Shown here piece after piece: positions 37,040 through 45,427 of a stretch of 64,000 bases of DNA. The stretch is from NCBI RefSeq assembly GCF_000621485.1, contig NZ_JHYF01000001.1, positions 417,069-481,068 on the forward strand, read 5' to 3'. The position numbers and the translations under genes are program-made. The notes beneath the pieces are model-generated. The model did no database searches and was not told the origin of the DNA. It saw nothing but the letters and a program-made list of their open reading frames with translations. Position 1 is the stretch's first letter; each line of letters begins with the position of its first letter. This DNA comes from Alkaliphilus transvaalensis ATCC 700919 (lineage in GTDB: Bacteria; Bacillota; Clostridia; Peptostreptococcales; Natronincolaceae).

Positions 37040-38314
37040 TTGATCATATATAAGGCCAACAAGATAAAAGGAAGAATAACGATACCAGGGGATAAATCCA
37101 TTTCCCATAGAGCCATTATGTTGGCAAGTATTAGTAAAGGAAAGAGTTCTATAACAGGCTTTTTAAGGGGAGAAGACTGCTTAAGTACAATAGATTGCTT
37201 TAGAGGCTTAGGAATCGAAATCTTTGATGAGGGAGAAGAAATAATAGTTGAAGGAAAGGGACTGTATGGGCTTCAAGAACCTAAGGATATTTTAAATGCC
37301 GGTAATTCTGGAACTACCATGAGGTTACTATCGGGGATATTGGTAGGACAAAATTTTCTATCTATTATAACGGGAGATGCCTCCTTAAGAAGTAGACCAA
37401 TGGCTCGTATTGCTAATCCTTTACGGGAAATGGGAGCCCAAATAGATGGCAGACGAAATGGAGAACTAGCACCCTTAACAGTTCGTGGCGGGAAACTACA
37501 AGGAATAAGCTATACCCTGCCAGTACCTAGTGCCCAAGTTAAATCTGCTGTTTTATTGGCTGGTTTATACGCTGATGGAACCACTACTGTAATAGAATCG
37601 GTTGAGTCAAGAGATCATACAGAAAAAATGGTACAGGCCTTCGGAGGAAAGTTGAAAAAGGAAGGGAAGAAAATTACGATTGAAACAGGAGAATTATATG
37701 GTCAAAGGGTAGAAGTGCCGGGAGATATTTCATCGGCAGCCTTTTTTCTAGTGGCAGCTTCAGCTATGGAGAATAGTCATTTAGTCATTGAAAAGGTGGG
37801 GTTAAATCCTACCCGTACTGGTATTATTGATGTGTTGAGGAGCATGGGGGCAGACATTAAAATAGAAAATGAGAGAATCAGTGGTGGAGAGGAAGTTGGA
37901 GATCTTATCGTAAGAGGTAAGAAGCTTACAGGAACGACCATAGAACAGGATATGATTCCTCGTTTAATAGACGAAATACCCGTAATAGCCGTAGCAGCAG
38001 CCTTAGCAGAAGGTAAAACCATCATCACTGGGGCAGAAGAACTAAAACATAAGGAATCGGATAGAATATTAGCAGTTGTTGAGGAATTAAATAAGTTAGG
38101 GGTAGAAATAAAAGAGCTACCCGATGGGATGGTAATAAATGGACCAGCTAAAATAAAAGGTGGTCGAGTAGAAAGCTATGGAGACCATAGGATTGCTATG
38201 GCATTGGCAATAGCAGGTTTATTTTCTGAAGAGCCCGTTGAGGTACAAAATAGTGAATGTATTGCTGTATCTTTTCCAGACTTTGAAGAAACCCTGAAAA
38301 AAATAGTTCTGTAG
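37040..38314 (+). CDS. aroA: 3-phosphoshikimate 1-carboxyvinyltransferase (EPSP synthase)
   Basis: Sixth step of the shikimate pathway: shikimate 3-phosphate plus PEP gives EPSP. The 424-residue protein has GDKSISHRAIMLASI near the N-terminus, the NAGNSGTTMRLLSG PEP-site signature near residue 90, and the C-terminal ESYGDHRIAMALAIAGL. Start is TTG at 37040 with AGGGGAAGGAG at proper spacing. It is first in a five-gene aromatic amino-acid operon; aroC follows after 19 bases. Confidence 0.96.
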   Translation: MIIYKANKIKGRITIPGDKSISHRAIMLASISKGKSSITGFLRGEDCLSTIDCFRGLGIEIFDEGEEIIVEGKGLYGLQEPKDILNAGNSGTTMRLLSGILVGQNFLSIITGDASLRSRPMARIANPLREMGAQIDGRRNGELAPLTVRGGKLQGISYTLPVPSAQVKSAVLLAGLYADGTTTVIESVESRDHTEKMVQAFGGKLKKEGKKITIETGELYGQRVEVPGDISSAAFFLVAASAMENSHLVIEKVGLNPTRTGIIDVLRSMGADIKIENERISGGEEVGDLIVRGKKLTGTTIEQDMIPRLIDEIPVIAVAAALAEGKTIITGAEELKHKESDRILAVVEELNKLGVEIKELPDGMVINGPAKIKGGRVESYGDHRIAMALAIAGLFSEEPVEVQNSECIAVSFPDFEETLKKIVL

Positions 38315-38333
38315 TAGAAGGGAGACAAATTTA

Positions 38334-39476
38334 ATGCTGAGGGTATTAACAGCTGGTGAATCCCACGGAAAGGGATTAGTAGGAATAATAGAAGGGCTAC
38401 CTTCAAATATAGAAATAGATCTTGATGAGATCAATAAAGACCTAGCAAGAAGACAGCTGGGATATGGTCGTGGTGGCAGAATGAAAATCGAAAAAGATGA
38501 AATTCAAGTAATGTCAGGGATTAGGGGAGGTAAAACCTTAGGTAGCCCCATAGCCTTTGTAATCAATAATCGTGATTATGCAAATTGGGATGAGCATATG
38601 GCCCCCTTTGGAGAAAACGATAAAGATAGGCAAGTAACTAGACCAAGGCCTGGGCATGCAGATTTATCTGGTCATCTAAAATATCAATTTGAAGATATAA
38701 GAAATGTACTTGAAAGAAGTAGTGCTAGAGAAACGGCTGTTAGAACAGCTGCTGGAAGCATAATAAAACAGTTTCTAAAGAACTTTGGCATTGAAGTATT
38801 AAGTCATGTAGTATCTATCGGTACGGTGGCTATTAATCAAGAAGTGAAAGATATCACTTTAATTAGCAAGGCTGATGAGTCACCGGTACGTTGTGTGGAT
38901 CAAGAAACAGAAGAAGCCATGATGGAGGCCATAGATCTAGCTAAAAAAGAAGGGGATTCCCTTGGGGGTGTTTTTGAGATTCATATTACAGGAGTTCCCG
39001 TTGGCTTAGGAAGTTATGTTCATTGGGATAGAAAACTAGATGCAAAGTTGTCTTATGGGTTAATGAGTATACAAGGAATTAAGGCTGTTGAAGTTGGAAT
39101 CGGTTTTGAAAACGCTATAAAAGCGGGTTCACAAATACATGATGAAATATTCTATGATCCCAACAGGGGTTACTATAGAAGAACAAATTTTGCAGGTGGC
39201 ATAGAAGGTGGTATGTCTAATGGTGAGACAGTGGTTCTGAGATGTGGCATGAAGCCCATACCTACATTATACAAGCCCCTCAAAACTGTCAACATTATTA
39301 CAAAAGAGACAGAACTGGCTTCTGTAGAAAGAAGTGATACTTGTGCAGTACCTGCAGCTTCTATTGTGGCAGAGATGGTGGCGATAACAATTATAGGAGA
39401 AGAATTCCTAAGGAAATTTGGAGGAGATTCTTTAGAGGAGATTATTAAACGATGGAAAGACTACAAATCAATTTAG
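38334..39476 (+). CDS. aroC: chorismate synthase
   Basis: Last step to chorismate, using reduced flavin. 380 residues with the family signatures GESHGKGLVGIIEGLP at the N-terminus, RPGHADLSGHLKY near residue 105, and RSSARETAVRTAAG near 125. Length is usual. AGAAGGGAGA precedes the ATG. Its end overlaps aroB by 25 bases, so the two are translationally coupled. Confidence 0.97.
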   Translation: MLRVLTAGESHGKGLVGIIEGLPSNIEIDLDEINKDLARRQLGYGRGGRMKIEKDEIQVMSGIRGGKTLGSPIAFVINNRDYANWDEHMAPFGENDKDRQVTRPRPGHADLSGHLKYQFEDIRNVLERSSARETAVRTAAGSIIKQFLKNFGIEVLSHVVSIGTVAINQEVKDITLISKADESPVRCVDQETEEAMMEAIDLAKKEGDSLGGVFEIHITGVPVGLGSYVHWDRKLDAKLSYGLMSIQGIKAVEVGIGFENAIKAGSQIHDEIFYDPNRGYYRRTNFAGGIEGGMSNGETVVLRCGMKPIPTLYKPLKTVNIITKETELASVERSDTCAVPAASIVAEMVAITIIGEEFLRKFGGDSLEEIIKRWKDYKSI

Positions 39477-40507
39477 GTAAAGAAAGCTATACCATCAATA
39501 TAGAAGATGGATTAAGATATCGGTTGAAAGATACCCTTAAAAGCACCCCAGAAGGACTAATCATAACAGATGAACATGTAGATGAACTTTATGCCAAGGA
39601 AATGTATACAGAACTTAGTAGAAATTTTAAAATTTTTAAATACGTTATTTCAGCTGGAGAGACAAGCAAAAACCTAGAAACAGTGACAAATATACTAAAT
39701 TATATGTTGGATCATAACCTCAGTCGAAATTGCACAGTAATTGCATTTGGGGGAGGCGTTGTAGGAGACATAGCTGGGTTTTGTTCCTCAATCTATATGC
39801 GAGGGGTTGATTATATTCAGGTTCCAACAACCTTATTAGCTCAAGTAGATAGTAGCGTAGGAGGAAAAACTGGGATAAATATGCCCCAAGGCAAAAACCT
39901 TGTTGGCAGTTTTTATCAACCTAAAGAGGTTGTGATTGATACAGGTGTATTAAACTCACTACCAGAAAAAGAAGTTATGAGCGGTATTGGCGAAGTTATA
40001 AAATATGGCTTTATTGAAGATTATGACTTTTTTCTTTATCTTAAAGAGAATTTGAAAGCCTTAATCCAGTTAGATACAAAAGTTTTAAAGTATACCATTA
40101 AGAAATGTTGCGAAATTAAAGGAAGAATTGTCTCTAAAGATGAGAAGGAAAAAGGGTTAAGAAAAATTTTAAACTTTGGACATACAATAGGACATGCTTT
40201 AGAAGTAACCACGAAATACAAAACCTATACCCACGGAGAAGCTGTTTTAATTGGTATGTACCATGAAGCGAAAATGGCTTTAAGGTTATCATTAATAGAT
40301 GAAGAATATTTTATGGAAATAGCAGACTTGATGAAGGGATTTAACACGTCCTTAGAAGTAACTGAGCTAGAAGATTTAATAGGAGCCATGAAGGGAGATA
40401 AAAAGAATCGGGATAACAGAATTTCTTTTATATTACCAAATGGTAGAGGGTCTGTTGAAGAAATATTACTATCTTCCAAAGAAGCAAGGGAACTGTTGTC
40501 TTATTAA
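39452..40507 (+). CDS. aroB: 3-dehydroquinate synthase
   Basis: Second step of the shikimate pathway, NAD- and metal-dependent. 351 residues with the NAD-binding GGGVVGDIAGFCSSIYMRGVDYIQVPTTLLAQVDSSVGGKTGIN core (near residues 108-150) and the metal ligands in NFGHTIGHALE and HGEAVLIGM. The ATG lies within the end of aroC, with GAGGAGA nearby. aroE follows after 19 bases. Confidence 0.96.
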   Translation: MERLQINLGKESYTINIEDGLRYRLKDTLKSTPEGLIITDEHVDELYAKEMYTELSRNFKIFKYVISAGETSKNLETVTNILNYMLDHNLSRNCTVIAFGGGVVGDIAGFCSSIYMRGVDYIQVPTTLLAQVDSSVGGKTGINMPQGKNLVGSFYQPKEVVIDTGVLNSLPEKEVMSGIGEVIKYGFIEDYDFFLYLKENLKALIQLDTKVLKYTIKKCCEIKGRIVSKDEKEKGLRKILNFGHTIGHALEVTTKYKTYTHGEAVLIGMYHEAKMALRLSLIDEEYFMEIADLMKGFNTSLEVTELEDLIGAMKGDKKNRDNRISFILPNGRGSVEEILLSSKEARELLSY

Positions 40508-40526
40508 CTAATGAGGGGGAATAAAA

Positions 40527-41372
40527 GTGGGTAAAATAGTAACTGGTAAAACAAAACTGTATGCAGTGATAGGTGATCCGATTTCCCATAGTTTATCACC
40601 ACAAATACATAATCGACTATTTGCAGAATTAAAGACCGACAGAATGTATGTCTCTTTAAGAATACCTTCAGAAGAATTAAAATCTTCAGTAGAGCTACTA
40701 AGAAATAACTTTCATGGGTTTAATGTAACAATTCCCCATAAAGAAGCGATTATTCCCCTATTAGATGAGTTGGATGAACGGGCAAAAATTTATGGGGCCG
40801 TAAATACAGTAAAAATTGAAAAGGGAAGACTGAAGGGGTATAACACAGATGGCTATGGATTTATCAAGAGTTTAGATTCCTTAGACTTAAAATATCATAA
40901 CAAAAAAGCTCTAGTTTTAGGCGCTGGTGGGGCAGCCAGAGTTATTGCTTACGAATTAGTTCTTAAGGGGTGTATAGTTACCATAGCTAACCGAAGTGAA
41001 GGAAAAGCCCTGTGTATAAAAGGAGATATTGAAAGGGCCACAGGAATAGAAATTAATGTTATATCACTATCAGATGTTCAGGATAAATATGACTTTATTG
41101 TTAATACAACACCTGTAGGGATGTCTGCAATGGCAGATCGAATGCCTGTTGGTGAACATGTTTTGAATAAAGCAGAGTTGGTATATGATTTAATTTATAA
41201 CCCTAGTCCTACTAAACTGTTGAAAATGGCTGAGAGATATAATTGTAGGACTGAGGATGGTTTTTCAATGCTATTTTATCAGGCAGTTAAGGCACAGGAA
41301 ATTTGGCTCGAAAATAGTATTAAGAAGAGTATAATTTCATCTGTTCTTTCGGCTATGATGGTTGGAGACTAA
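40527..41372 (+). CDS. aroE: shikimate dehydrogenase (NADP+)
   Basis: Reduces 3-dehydroshikimate to shikimate. 281 residues with the substrate site PISHSLSPQIHN, the catalytic-lysine segment NVTIPHKEAI, GAVNTV, and the dinucleotide motif VLGAGGAARVIAYEL. The start is GTG at 40527 behind ATGAGGGGGA. The pathway's third enzyme (3-dehydroquinate dehydratase) is not encoded in the operon. Confidence 0.95.
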   Translation: MGKIVTGKTKLYAVIGDPISHSLSPQIHNRLFAELKTDRMYVSLRIPSEELKSSVELLRNNFHGFNVTIPHKEAIIPLLDELDERAKIYGAVNTVKIEKGRLKGYNTDGYGFIKSLDSLDLKYHNKKALVLGAGGAARVIAYELVLKGCIVTIANRSEGKALCIKGDIERATGIEINVISLSDVQDKYDFIVNTTPVGMSAMADRMPVGEHVLNKAELVYDLIYNPSPTKLLKMAERYNCRTEDGFSMLFYQAVKAQEIWLENSIKKSIISSVLSAMMVGD

Positions 41373-41400
41373 TAATTATATAACAAAAGGTGGCGTAAAT

Positions 41401-42210
41401 TTGGAAGAAATAAAGGGCATTAGAAGAAAAATTGATGAGTGTGATCAAAGAATCATTTCAGCCTTTGAAGAACGAATGAAGGCTGTTAGAGATATCCTTA
41501 ATTATAAACGCAAAAGCGGTCTGGCTATATATGATATTGGGCGAGAGGCAGAAGTGGTTGAGCGGGCTATAAAAAATACAGATAATCCCCTATATCATGA
41601 AGAAGTAAGGGAATTAATTGAATCTATTATTAAAATCAGTAGAAAAATGCAGTCAAGGTTGTTGTTTCCCTATAATCTTGTTTTAATTGGATTTATGGGT
41701 ACAGGAAAAACAACTGTTGGCAATCAGTTGGCCAGTATGTTAGATATGAATTTGTTAGATATGGATTCTATCATAGAAGAGCGTTTAGGACTGTCGATAT
41801 CTGAATATTTTCAGTTGAAGGGAGAGCCAGCTTTTCGCCAATTAGAAAAAGAATTAGTTAAAGAGGTTAGTAGTCACTCCAACACGATAATTTCCTGTGG
41901 TGGCGGTGTTGTTTTACAGGATGAAAACATTGATAACTTAAGAACAAATGGAAAGTTAATATTGCTCTGGGCCAGCGAGGAGACCATCTATCACAGACTT
42001 AAAGATGATGAAACGAGACCTTTATTAAAAATAAATAATCCTTTAAATAGTATTAAGGAACTACTAGAAAAAAGAGATTCTTTATATAAAAGTGCTGCTG
42101 ATCTTGTTATTAACACTGATGATAAAACCCCCGAAGAAGTATGTTCTGAAATCATTGGTAGACTATTAAATAGTAGATCAGGTGATGAAACTAGTGGGAC
42201 TAATGTATAG
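41401..42210 (+). CDS. fused chorismate mutase / shikimate kinase
   Basis: Two enzymes in one 269-residue chain. Residues about 1-85 are an AroQ-type chorismate mutase helix bundle (EEIKGIRRKIDECDQRIISAFEERMKAVRDI, YDIGREAEVVERA). Residues about 95-269 are shikimate kinase with P-loop GFMGTGKTTVGNQLA, DMDSIIEERLG, the CGGGVV loop and RPLL lid. They act at different points: the kinase before EPSP, the mutase after chorismate toward phenylalanine and tyrosine. TTG at 41401 is chosen because AAAAGGTGG precedes it. An earlier in-frame TTG at 41362 lies inside aroE. Last gene of the operon. Confidence 0.93.
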   Translation: MEEIKGIRRKIDECDQRIISAFEERMKAVRDILNYKRKSGLAIYDIGREAEVVERAIKNTDNPLYHEEVRELIESIIKISRKMQSRLLFPYNLVLIGFMGTGKTTVGNQLASMLDMNLLDMDSIIEERLGLSISEYFQLKGEPAFRQLEKELVKEVSSHSNTIISCGGGVVLQDENIDNLRTNGKLILLWASEETIYHRLKDDETRPLLKINNPLNSIKELLEKRDSLYKSAADLVINTDDKTPEEVCSEIIGRLLNSRSGDETSGTNV

Positions 42211-42285
42211 AGAGTAAAAGGGACTATCTATTAAACCCGCTGATGGAAGACGTGTTATATTTTTAGAAAGAATTTTTCAAAAATT

Positions 42286-42312
42286 AAAGGTATTTAAGAA
42301 ATTAGGTAGAAT
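42286..42312 (+). promoter_or_regulatory. sigma-H type promoter of spoVS
   Basis: AAAGGTATT (42286-42294), an 11-base spacer and GTAGAAT (42306-42312) fit the sigma-H consensus (RNAGGAWWW, 11-12 bases, RNNGAAT) with one mismatch. spoVS is a known sigma-H gene in Bacillus. Confidence 0.65.
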
Positions 42313-42368
42313 ATATACATTGTATCCAAATTCTACTAAATAGATATCAAAAAGGGGGCATCACATTT

Positions 42369-42629
42369 ATGGAAGTATTAAAAGTATCAGCAAAATCAAA
42401 TCCAAATTCAGTTGCAGGAGCATTAGCCGGCGTTCTTAGAGAACGTGGCGCAGCCGAAATCCAAGCTATTGGGGCTGGCGCTCTAAATCAAGCAGTCAAA
42501 GCAGTGGCAATCGCACGAGGATTCGTAGCTCCAAGTGGTTTAGACTTAATTTGTATCCCTGCTTTCACTGATATTCAAATAGATGGCGAGGAAAGAACTG
42601 CCATTAAACTGATTGTAGAGCCAAGATAA
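42369..42629 (+). CDS. spoVS: stage V sporulation protein S
   Basis: An 86-residue Alba-like protein needed for spore coat assembly and septation control in Bacillus. The sequence is highly conserved: LKVSAKSNPNSVAGALAG at the N-terminus, then EIQAIGAGALNQAVKAVAIARGFV and a C-terminal DIQIDGEERTAIKL. Full family length. AAAGGGGGCATC precedes the ATG. It has its own sigma-H-like promoter and terminator, so it is expressed alone. In related genomes it usually follows rny; here the aro operon lies between. Confidence 0.96.
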   Translation: MEVLKVSAKSNPNSVAGALAGVLRERGAAEIQAIGAGALNQAVKAVAIARGFVAPSGLDLICIPAFTDIQIDGEERTAIKLIVEPR

Positions 42630-42644
42630 TATATGATGATATAG

Positions 42645-42674
42645 AAAAGTCTGCTAGAAAGCAGGCTTTTTTTA
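42645..42674 (+). terminator. terminator after spoVS
   Basis: AAAAGTCTGC (42645-42654) pairs with GCAGGCTTTT (42661-42670), with one U-G pair, followed by TTT. Confidence 0.85.
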
Positions 42675-42720
42675 TAACGAATAGGAAAGTTTTACTTTAT
42701 TATTTTTAAAATAAGAGAAC

Positions 42721-42850
42721 TTATAAGAGAACTTTACGTAAATAAGTTTCAACATAAGGAGATAACCACAGTATTTGATTAGTTTATGTTAATCTCTTAG
42801 TGTCTTCAGCAATAATGTTCTTTAGATCTTCCGAAGGAAGACTTGATTAT
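42721..42850 (+). repeat. dispersed structured repeat A, copy 2 (possible small RNA or leader)
   Basis: Matches 18691-18820 in its 5' block (42721-42768) and its 3' block (42824-42842, CTTCC-GAA-GGAAG hairpin), with a variable middle of nearly equal length. Orientation is the same relative to the downstream gene as in copy 1. Confidence 0.6.
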
Positions 42851-42962
42851 AAACTAATGACATATTAAGATAAGAAAAGTAGATTATAAAAATCTTATTT
42901 ATTAAAATCTAAATTGATAGTAATAACTTTCTTAGGATATAATATAAAAAACTTAAGTGAGG

Positions 42963-43049
42963 AAATTGCATCATTAATTTTGAAATTCATATTAATGCAA
43001 AATGAAAACATCGCCGATTAGTGTTTATTTCACAATGGGCGACTCAGCT
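42963..43049 (-). repeat. dispersed palindromic repeat B, copy 3
   Basis: On the minus strand it begins GAGTCGCCCATTG and can fold into two hairpins: TCGCC...GGCGA, with inner ATTGTG/CACTAAT pairing, and TTGCATTAAT with ATTAATGATGCAA. It shares the block GAAATT.ATATTAATGCAA with copy 4 at 58731. Confidence 0.55.
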
Positions 43050-43132
43050 TTTATATTACCATATACTATATATAAATTCATAGTTATGGTATTATGCAAT
43101 TTCTTCAAGTAAAAGAGCTAAAGGAGAAGAAC

Positions 43133-43969
43133 ATGAAATATATTGATATGCATACCCACACGACAGCCTCCGATGGCACTTTGACCCCGAAGGAACTAAT
43201 CGACTATGCAATAGAAAAAGAACTTAATGGGGTTGCTATTACAGATCATGATACTGTTGGAGGAATAGAAGAGGCGATGGCCTACTGTAAGACAAAGAAT
43301 GACTTTCTGTTGATTCCAGGTATCGAACTAAGTACAGAGGACCTTGGAGAAGAAATTCATATTCTAGGCTATATGATCGACTATCAAGACGAGAAGTTTT
43401 TGAAGTTATTAGACTTATTACAAAATGAACGTAAAAATAGAGCGCATAAAATAATTGAAAAGCTTAATGAACTAGGTTTTAAAATTACCTTCTCTGAAGT
43501 TGAAGGGTTAACGGGGGATGGAAATATTGGCAGGCCCCATATTGCTAAGGTTTTAATCACTAAAGGTTACCTTTCAAATACAAAAGAAGCATTTGAAAAA
43601 TATTTGAATAAAGGTTGCCCTGCCTATGTGCCCCGCTACAAAATTACACCTCTGGAAGCCATCAAAGAGATTAAAAGAATAGGTGGTTATGCTGTCGTAG
43701 CCCACCCTGGTTTAATTAAATCTAATGAAATATTAAAACATATTGTTAAGGCTGGGATAGATGGTATAGAGGTTTTTCATCCCGATAATAGTGAACTCAA
43801 ATATGATTATTATTTAGATCTTGTTGAAAAAAATGGACTATTCATTACAGGAGGCTCAGATTTCCATACTCCACCAGCAAAAGATCGTCATCATGGAGAT
43901 TTAGGAAGCGTTCGTGTCCCCACCTCTTATATAGAAGTTATGTTAAAGGAGAAGGGATTTATAAAATAA
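43133..43969 (+). CDS. PHP-domain phosphoesterase
   Basis: A 278-residue PHP-fold metal-dependent phosphoesterase. Metal ligands are visible in DMHTHTTASDGTLTP, ITDHDTVGG, GIELSTE, the HPGL histidine and the final GGSDFH. Related proteins (YciV/RNase AM type) hydrolyse 3',5'-nucleoside bisphosphates and RNA 5' ends; that specificity is inference. ATG at 43133 follows AAAGGAGAAG. An in-frame ATG at 43094 lies upstream of the ribosome site. It stands alone, between a repeat-rich gap and the aminotransferase. Confidence 0.88.
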   Translation: MKYIDMHTHTTASDGTLTPKELIDYAIEKELNGVAITDHDTVGGIEEAMAYCKTKNDFLLIPGIELSTEDLGEEIHILGYMIDYQDEKFLKLLDLLQNERKNRAHKIIEKLNELGFKITFSEVEGLTGDGNIGRPHIAKVLITKGYLSNTKEAFEKYLNKGCPAYVPRYKITPLEAIKEIKRIGGYAVVAHPGLIKSNEILKHIVKAGIDGIEVFHPDNSELKYDYYLDLVEKNGLFITGGSDFHTPPAKDRHHGDLGSVRVPTSYIEVMLKEKGFIK

Positions 43970-44102
43970 TTTATAAATAATATGATAAAAACCAAAGTAA
44001 TGGGAATTAACTGTAGAAATAACCAGAAATATTTGTTAAAATAAGAGTGAATTTGAAATACATAAACTACATTTAATTAACTACGTCCATGGAGGGAAAG
44101 AA

Positions 44103-45296
44103 ATGAATATTAAACTCTCAGAGAAGAATCAAAAAATTGCACCATCAGTAACGTTAGCTATCGATTCTAAGGCAAAACAAATGCAAGCGGATGGAATTAA
44201 TGTAATTAGTTTTGGAGTTGGAGAACCAGACTTTAATACACCTGATAATATTAAACAGGCTGCTATTGAAGCAATGGATAAAGGGATTACAAGATATACT
44301 GCTGCATCAGGTTTACCTAAGTTTAGAGAAGCTGTATGTTATAAACTGAAGGAAGACAATGGATTAGATTATACACCAGACCAAATAGTTGTATCAAATG
44401 GAGCAAAACAATCATTATTTAATGCCCTACAGGCTGTTTGTAATCCTGGTGATGAAGTCATTATTCCAGTACCTTATTGGGTAAGCTATGTTGAGTTAGT
44501 TAAAATGGCAGACGCAGTACCTGTTTTTGTTGAAAGCACTGAGGCCAACGAATTTAAAATGCAAAAAAATGATCTATTGGCAGCAATTACTCCCAAAACT
44601 AAGGCATTAATGTTAAACAGTCCTTCTAACCCAACAGGTTCTTTATATACTTACGAAGAGTTAGAAGCAATAGCAGAGGTGGCAATTGAGCATAATATTA
44701 TCATCATTTCCGATGAAATTTATGAAAAATTAGTTTATGATGGAGCTGAACATATTAGTATTGCCAGCATTAACGAAAAGATTAAAGACCAGACAATTAT
44801 TATAAATGGGATGTCTAAGGCCTACGCAATGACGGGTTGGAGAATTGGATATACAGCTTCTAATTCAACAATTGCTAAAATTATGGGTAACTATCAAAGT
44901 CATGCAACTTCCCATCCAAATACAATTGCACAATATGCTAGTATCGAAGCCCTTACTGGAGATAATTCTTCTGTTGAAAATATGAGATTAGCCTTTGATG
45001 AGAGAAGAAAATATATGGTAGAAAGAATTAACGAAATAGATAATATTTCCTGCATCACTCCAAAAGGAGCCTTCTATGTGATGATGAATATTTCTAAGTT
45101 AATTGGCAAGGAAATAAAGGGTAAGGTTATGACCGGTTCTATGGATGTAGCAGATGTTATTTTAGAACATGGTAATGTTGCCGTTGTACCAGGTATTGCC
45201 TTTGGAGTAGACCAGTTTGTTAGATTATCCTATGCTAATTCAATGGAAAATATAAAAGAAGGATTAGACCGTATTGAAGCTGTTATAAATGAGTAA
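44103..45296 (+). CDS. PLP-dependent aminotransferase class I/II (aspartate aminotransferase type)
   Basis: A 397-residue fold-type I aminotransferase. Seen: FGVGEPDFNTPDNI, YTAASGLPKFREAV, the LNSPSNPTGSLY segment, SDEIYEKLVYDG and the PLP lysine in NGMSKAYAMTGWRIGY. The pattern fits the bacterial AspB (I-gamma) group. Exact substrate range is uncertain; it could also serve aromatic amino acids, given the aro operon nearby. GGAGGGAAAG precedes the ATG. A terminator follows. Confidence 0.92.
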   Translation: MNIKLSEKNQKIAPSVTLAIDSKAKQMQADGINVISFGVGEPDFNTPDNIKQAAIEAMDKGITRYTAASGLPKFREAVCYKLKEDNGLDYTPDQIVVSNGAKQSLFNALQAVCNPGDEVIIPVPYWVSYVELVKMADAVPVFVESTEANEFKMQKNDLLAAITPKTKALMLNSPSNPTGSLYTYEELEAIAEVAIEHNIIIISDEIYEKLVYDGAEHISIASINEKIKDQTIIINGMSKAYAMTGWRIGYTASNSTIAKIMGNYQSHATSHPNTIAQYASIEALTGDNSSVENMRLAFDERRKYMVERINEIDNISCITPKGAFYVMMNISKLIGKEIKGKVMTGSMDVADVILEHGNVAVVPGIAFGVDQFVRLSYANSMENIKEGLDRIEAVINE

Positions 45297-45343
45297 AATA
45301 GTGGTATCAAACTTATTTAGATTAACTTATGTTCTAGTCTAAG

Positions 45344-45373
45344 GAAATCAGATGTTTATCTGATTTTCTTTAC
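45344..45373 (+). terminator. terminator after the aminotransferase gene
   Basis: AAATCAGAT (45345-45353) pairs perfectly with ATCTGATTT (45358-45366) with a 4-base loop, then TCTTT. Confidence 0.8.
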
Positions 45374-45427
45374 GATTTTTGAAAAATACCATTTTTATAT
45401 AAATTTGGGATGGAAAGGAGTGCAGCA

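Larger units (their letters stand above)
42675..43132 (+). other. intergenic region holding copies of both dispersed repeats
   Basis: No gene seen in about 460 bases. Repeat A copy 2 (42721-42850) and repeat B copy 3 (42963-43049) account for nearly half of it. The end holds AAAGGAGAAG, the ribosome site of the PHP gene. Confidence 0.55.
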
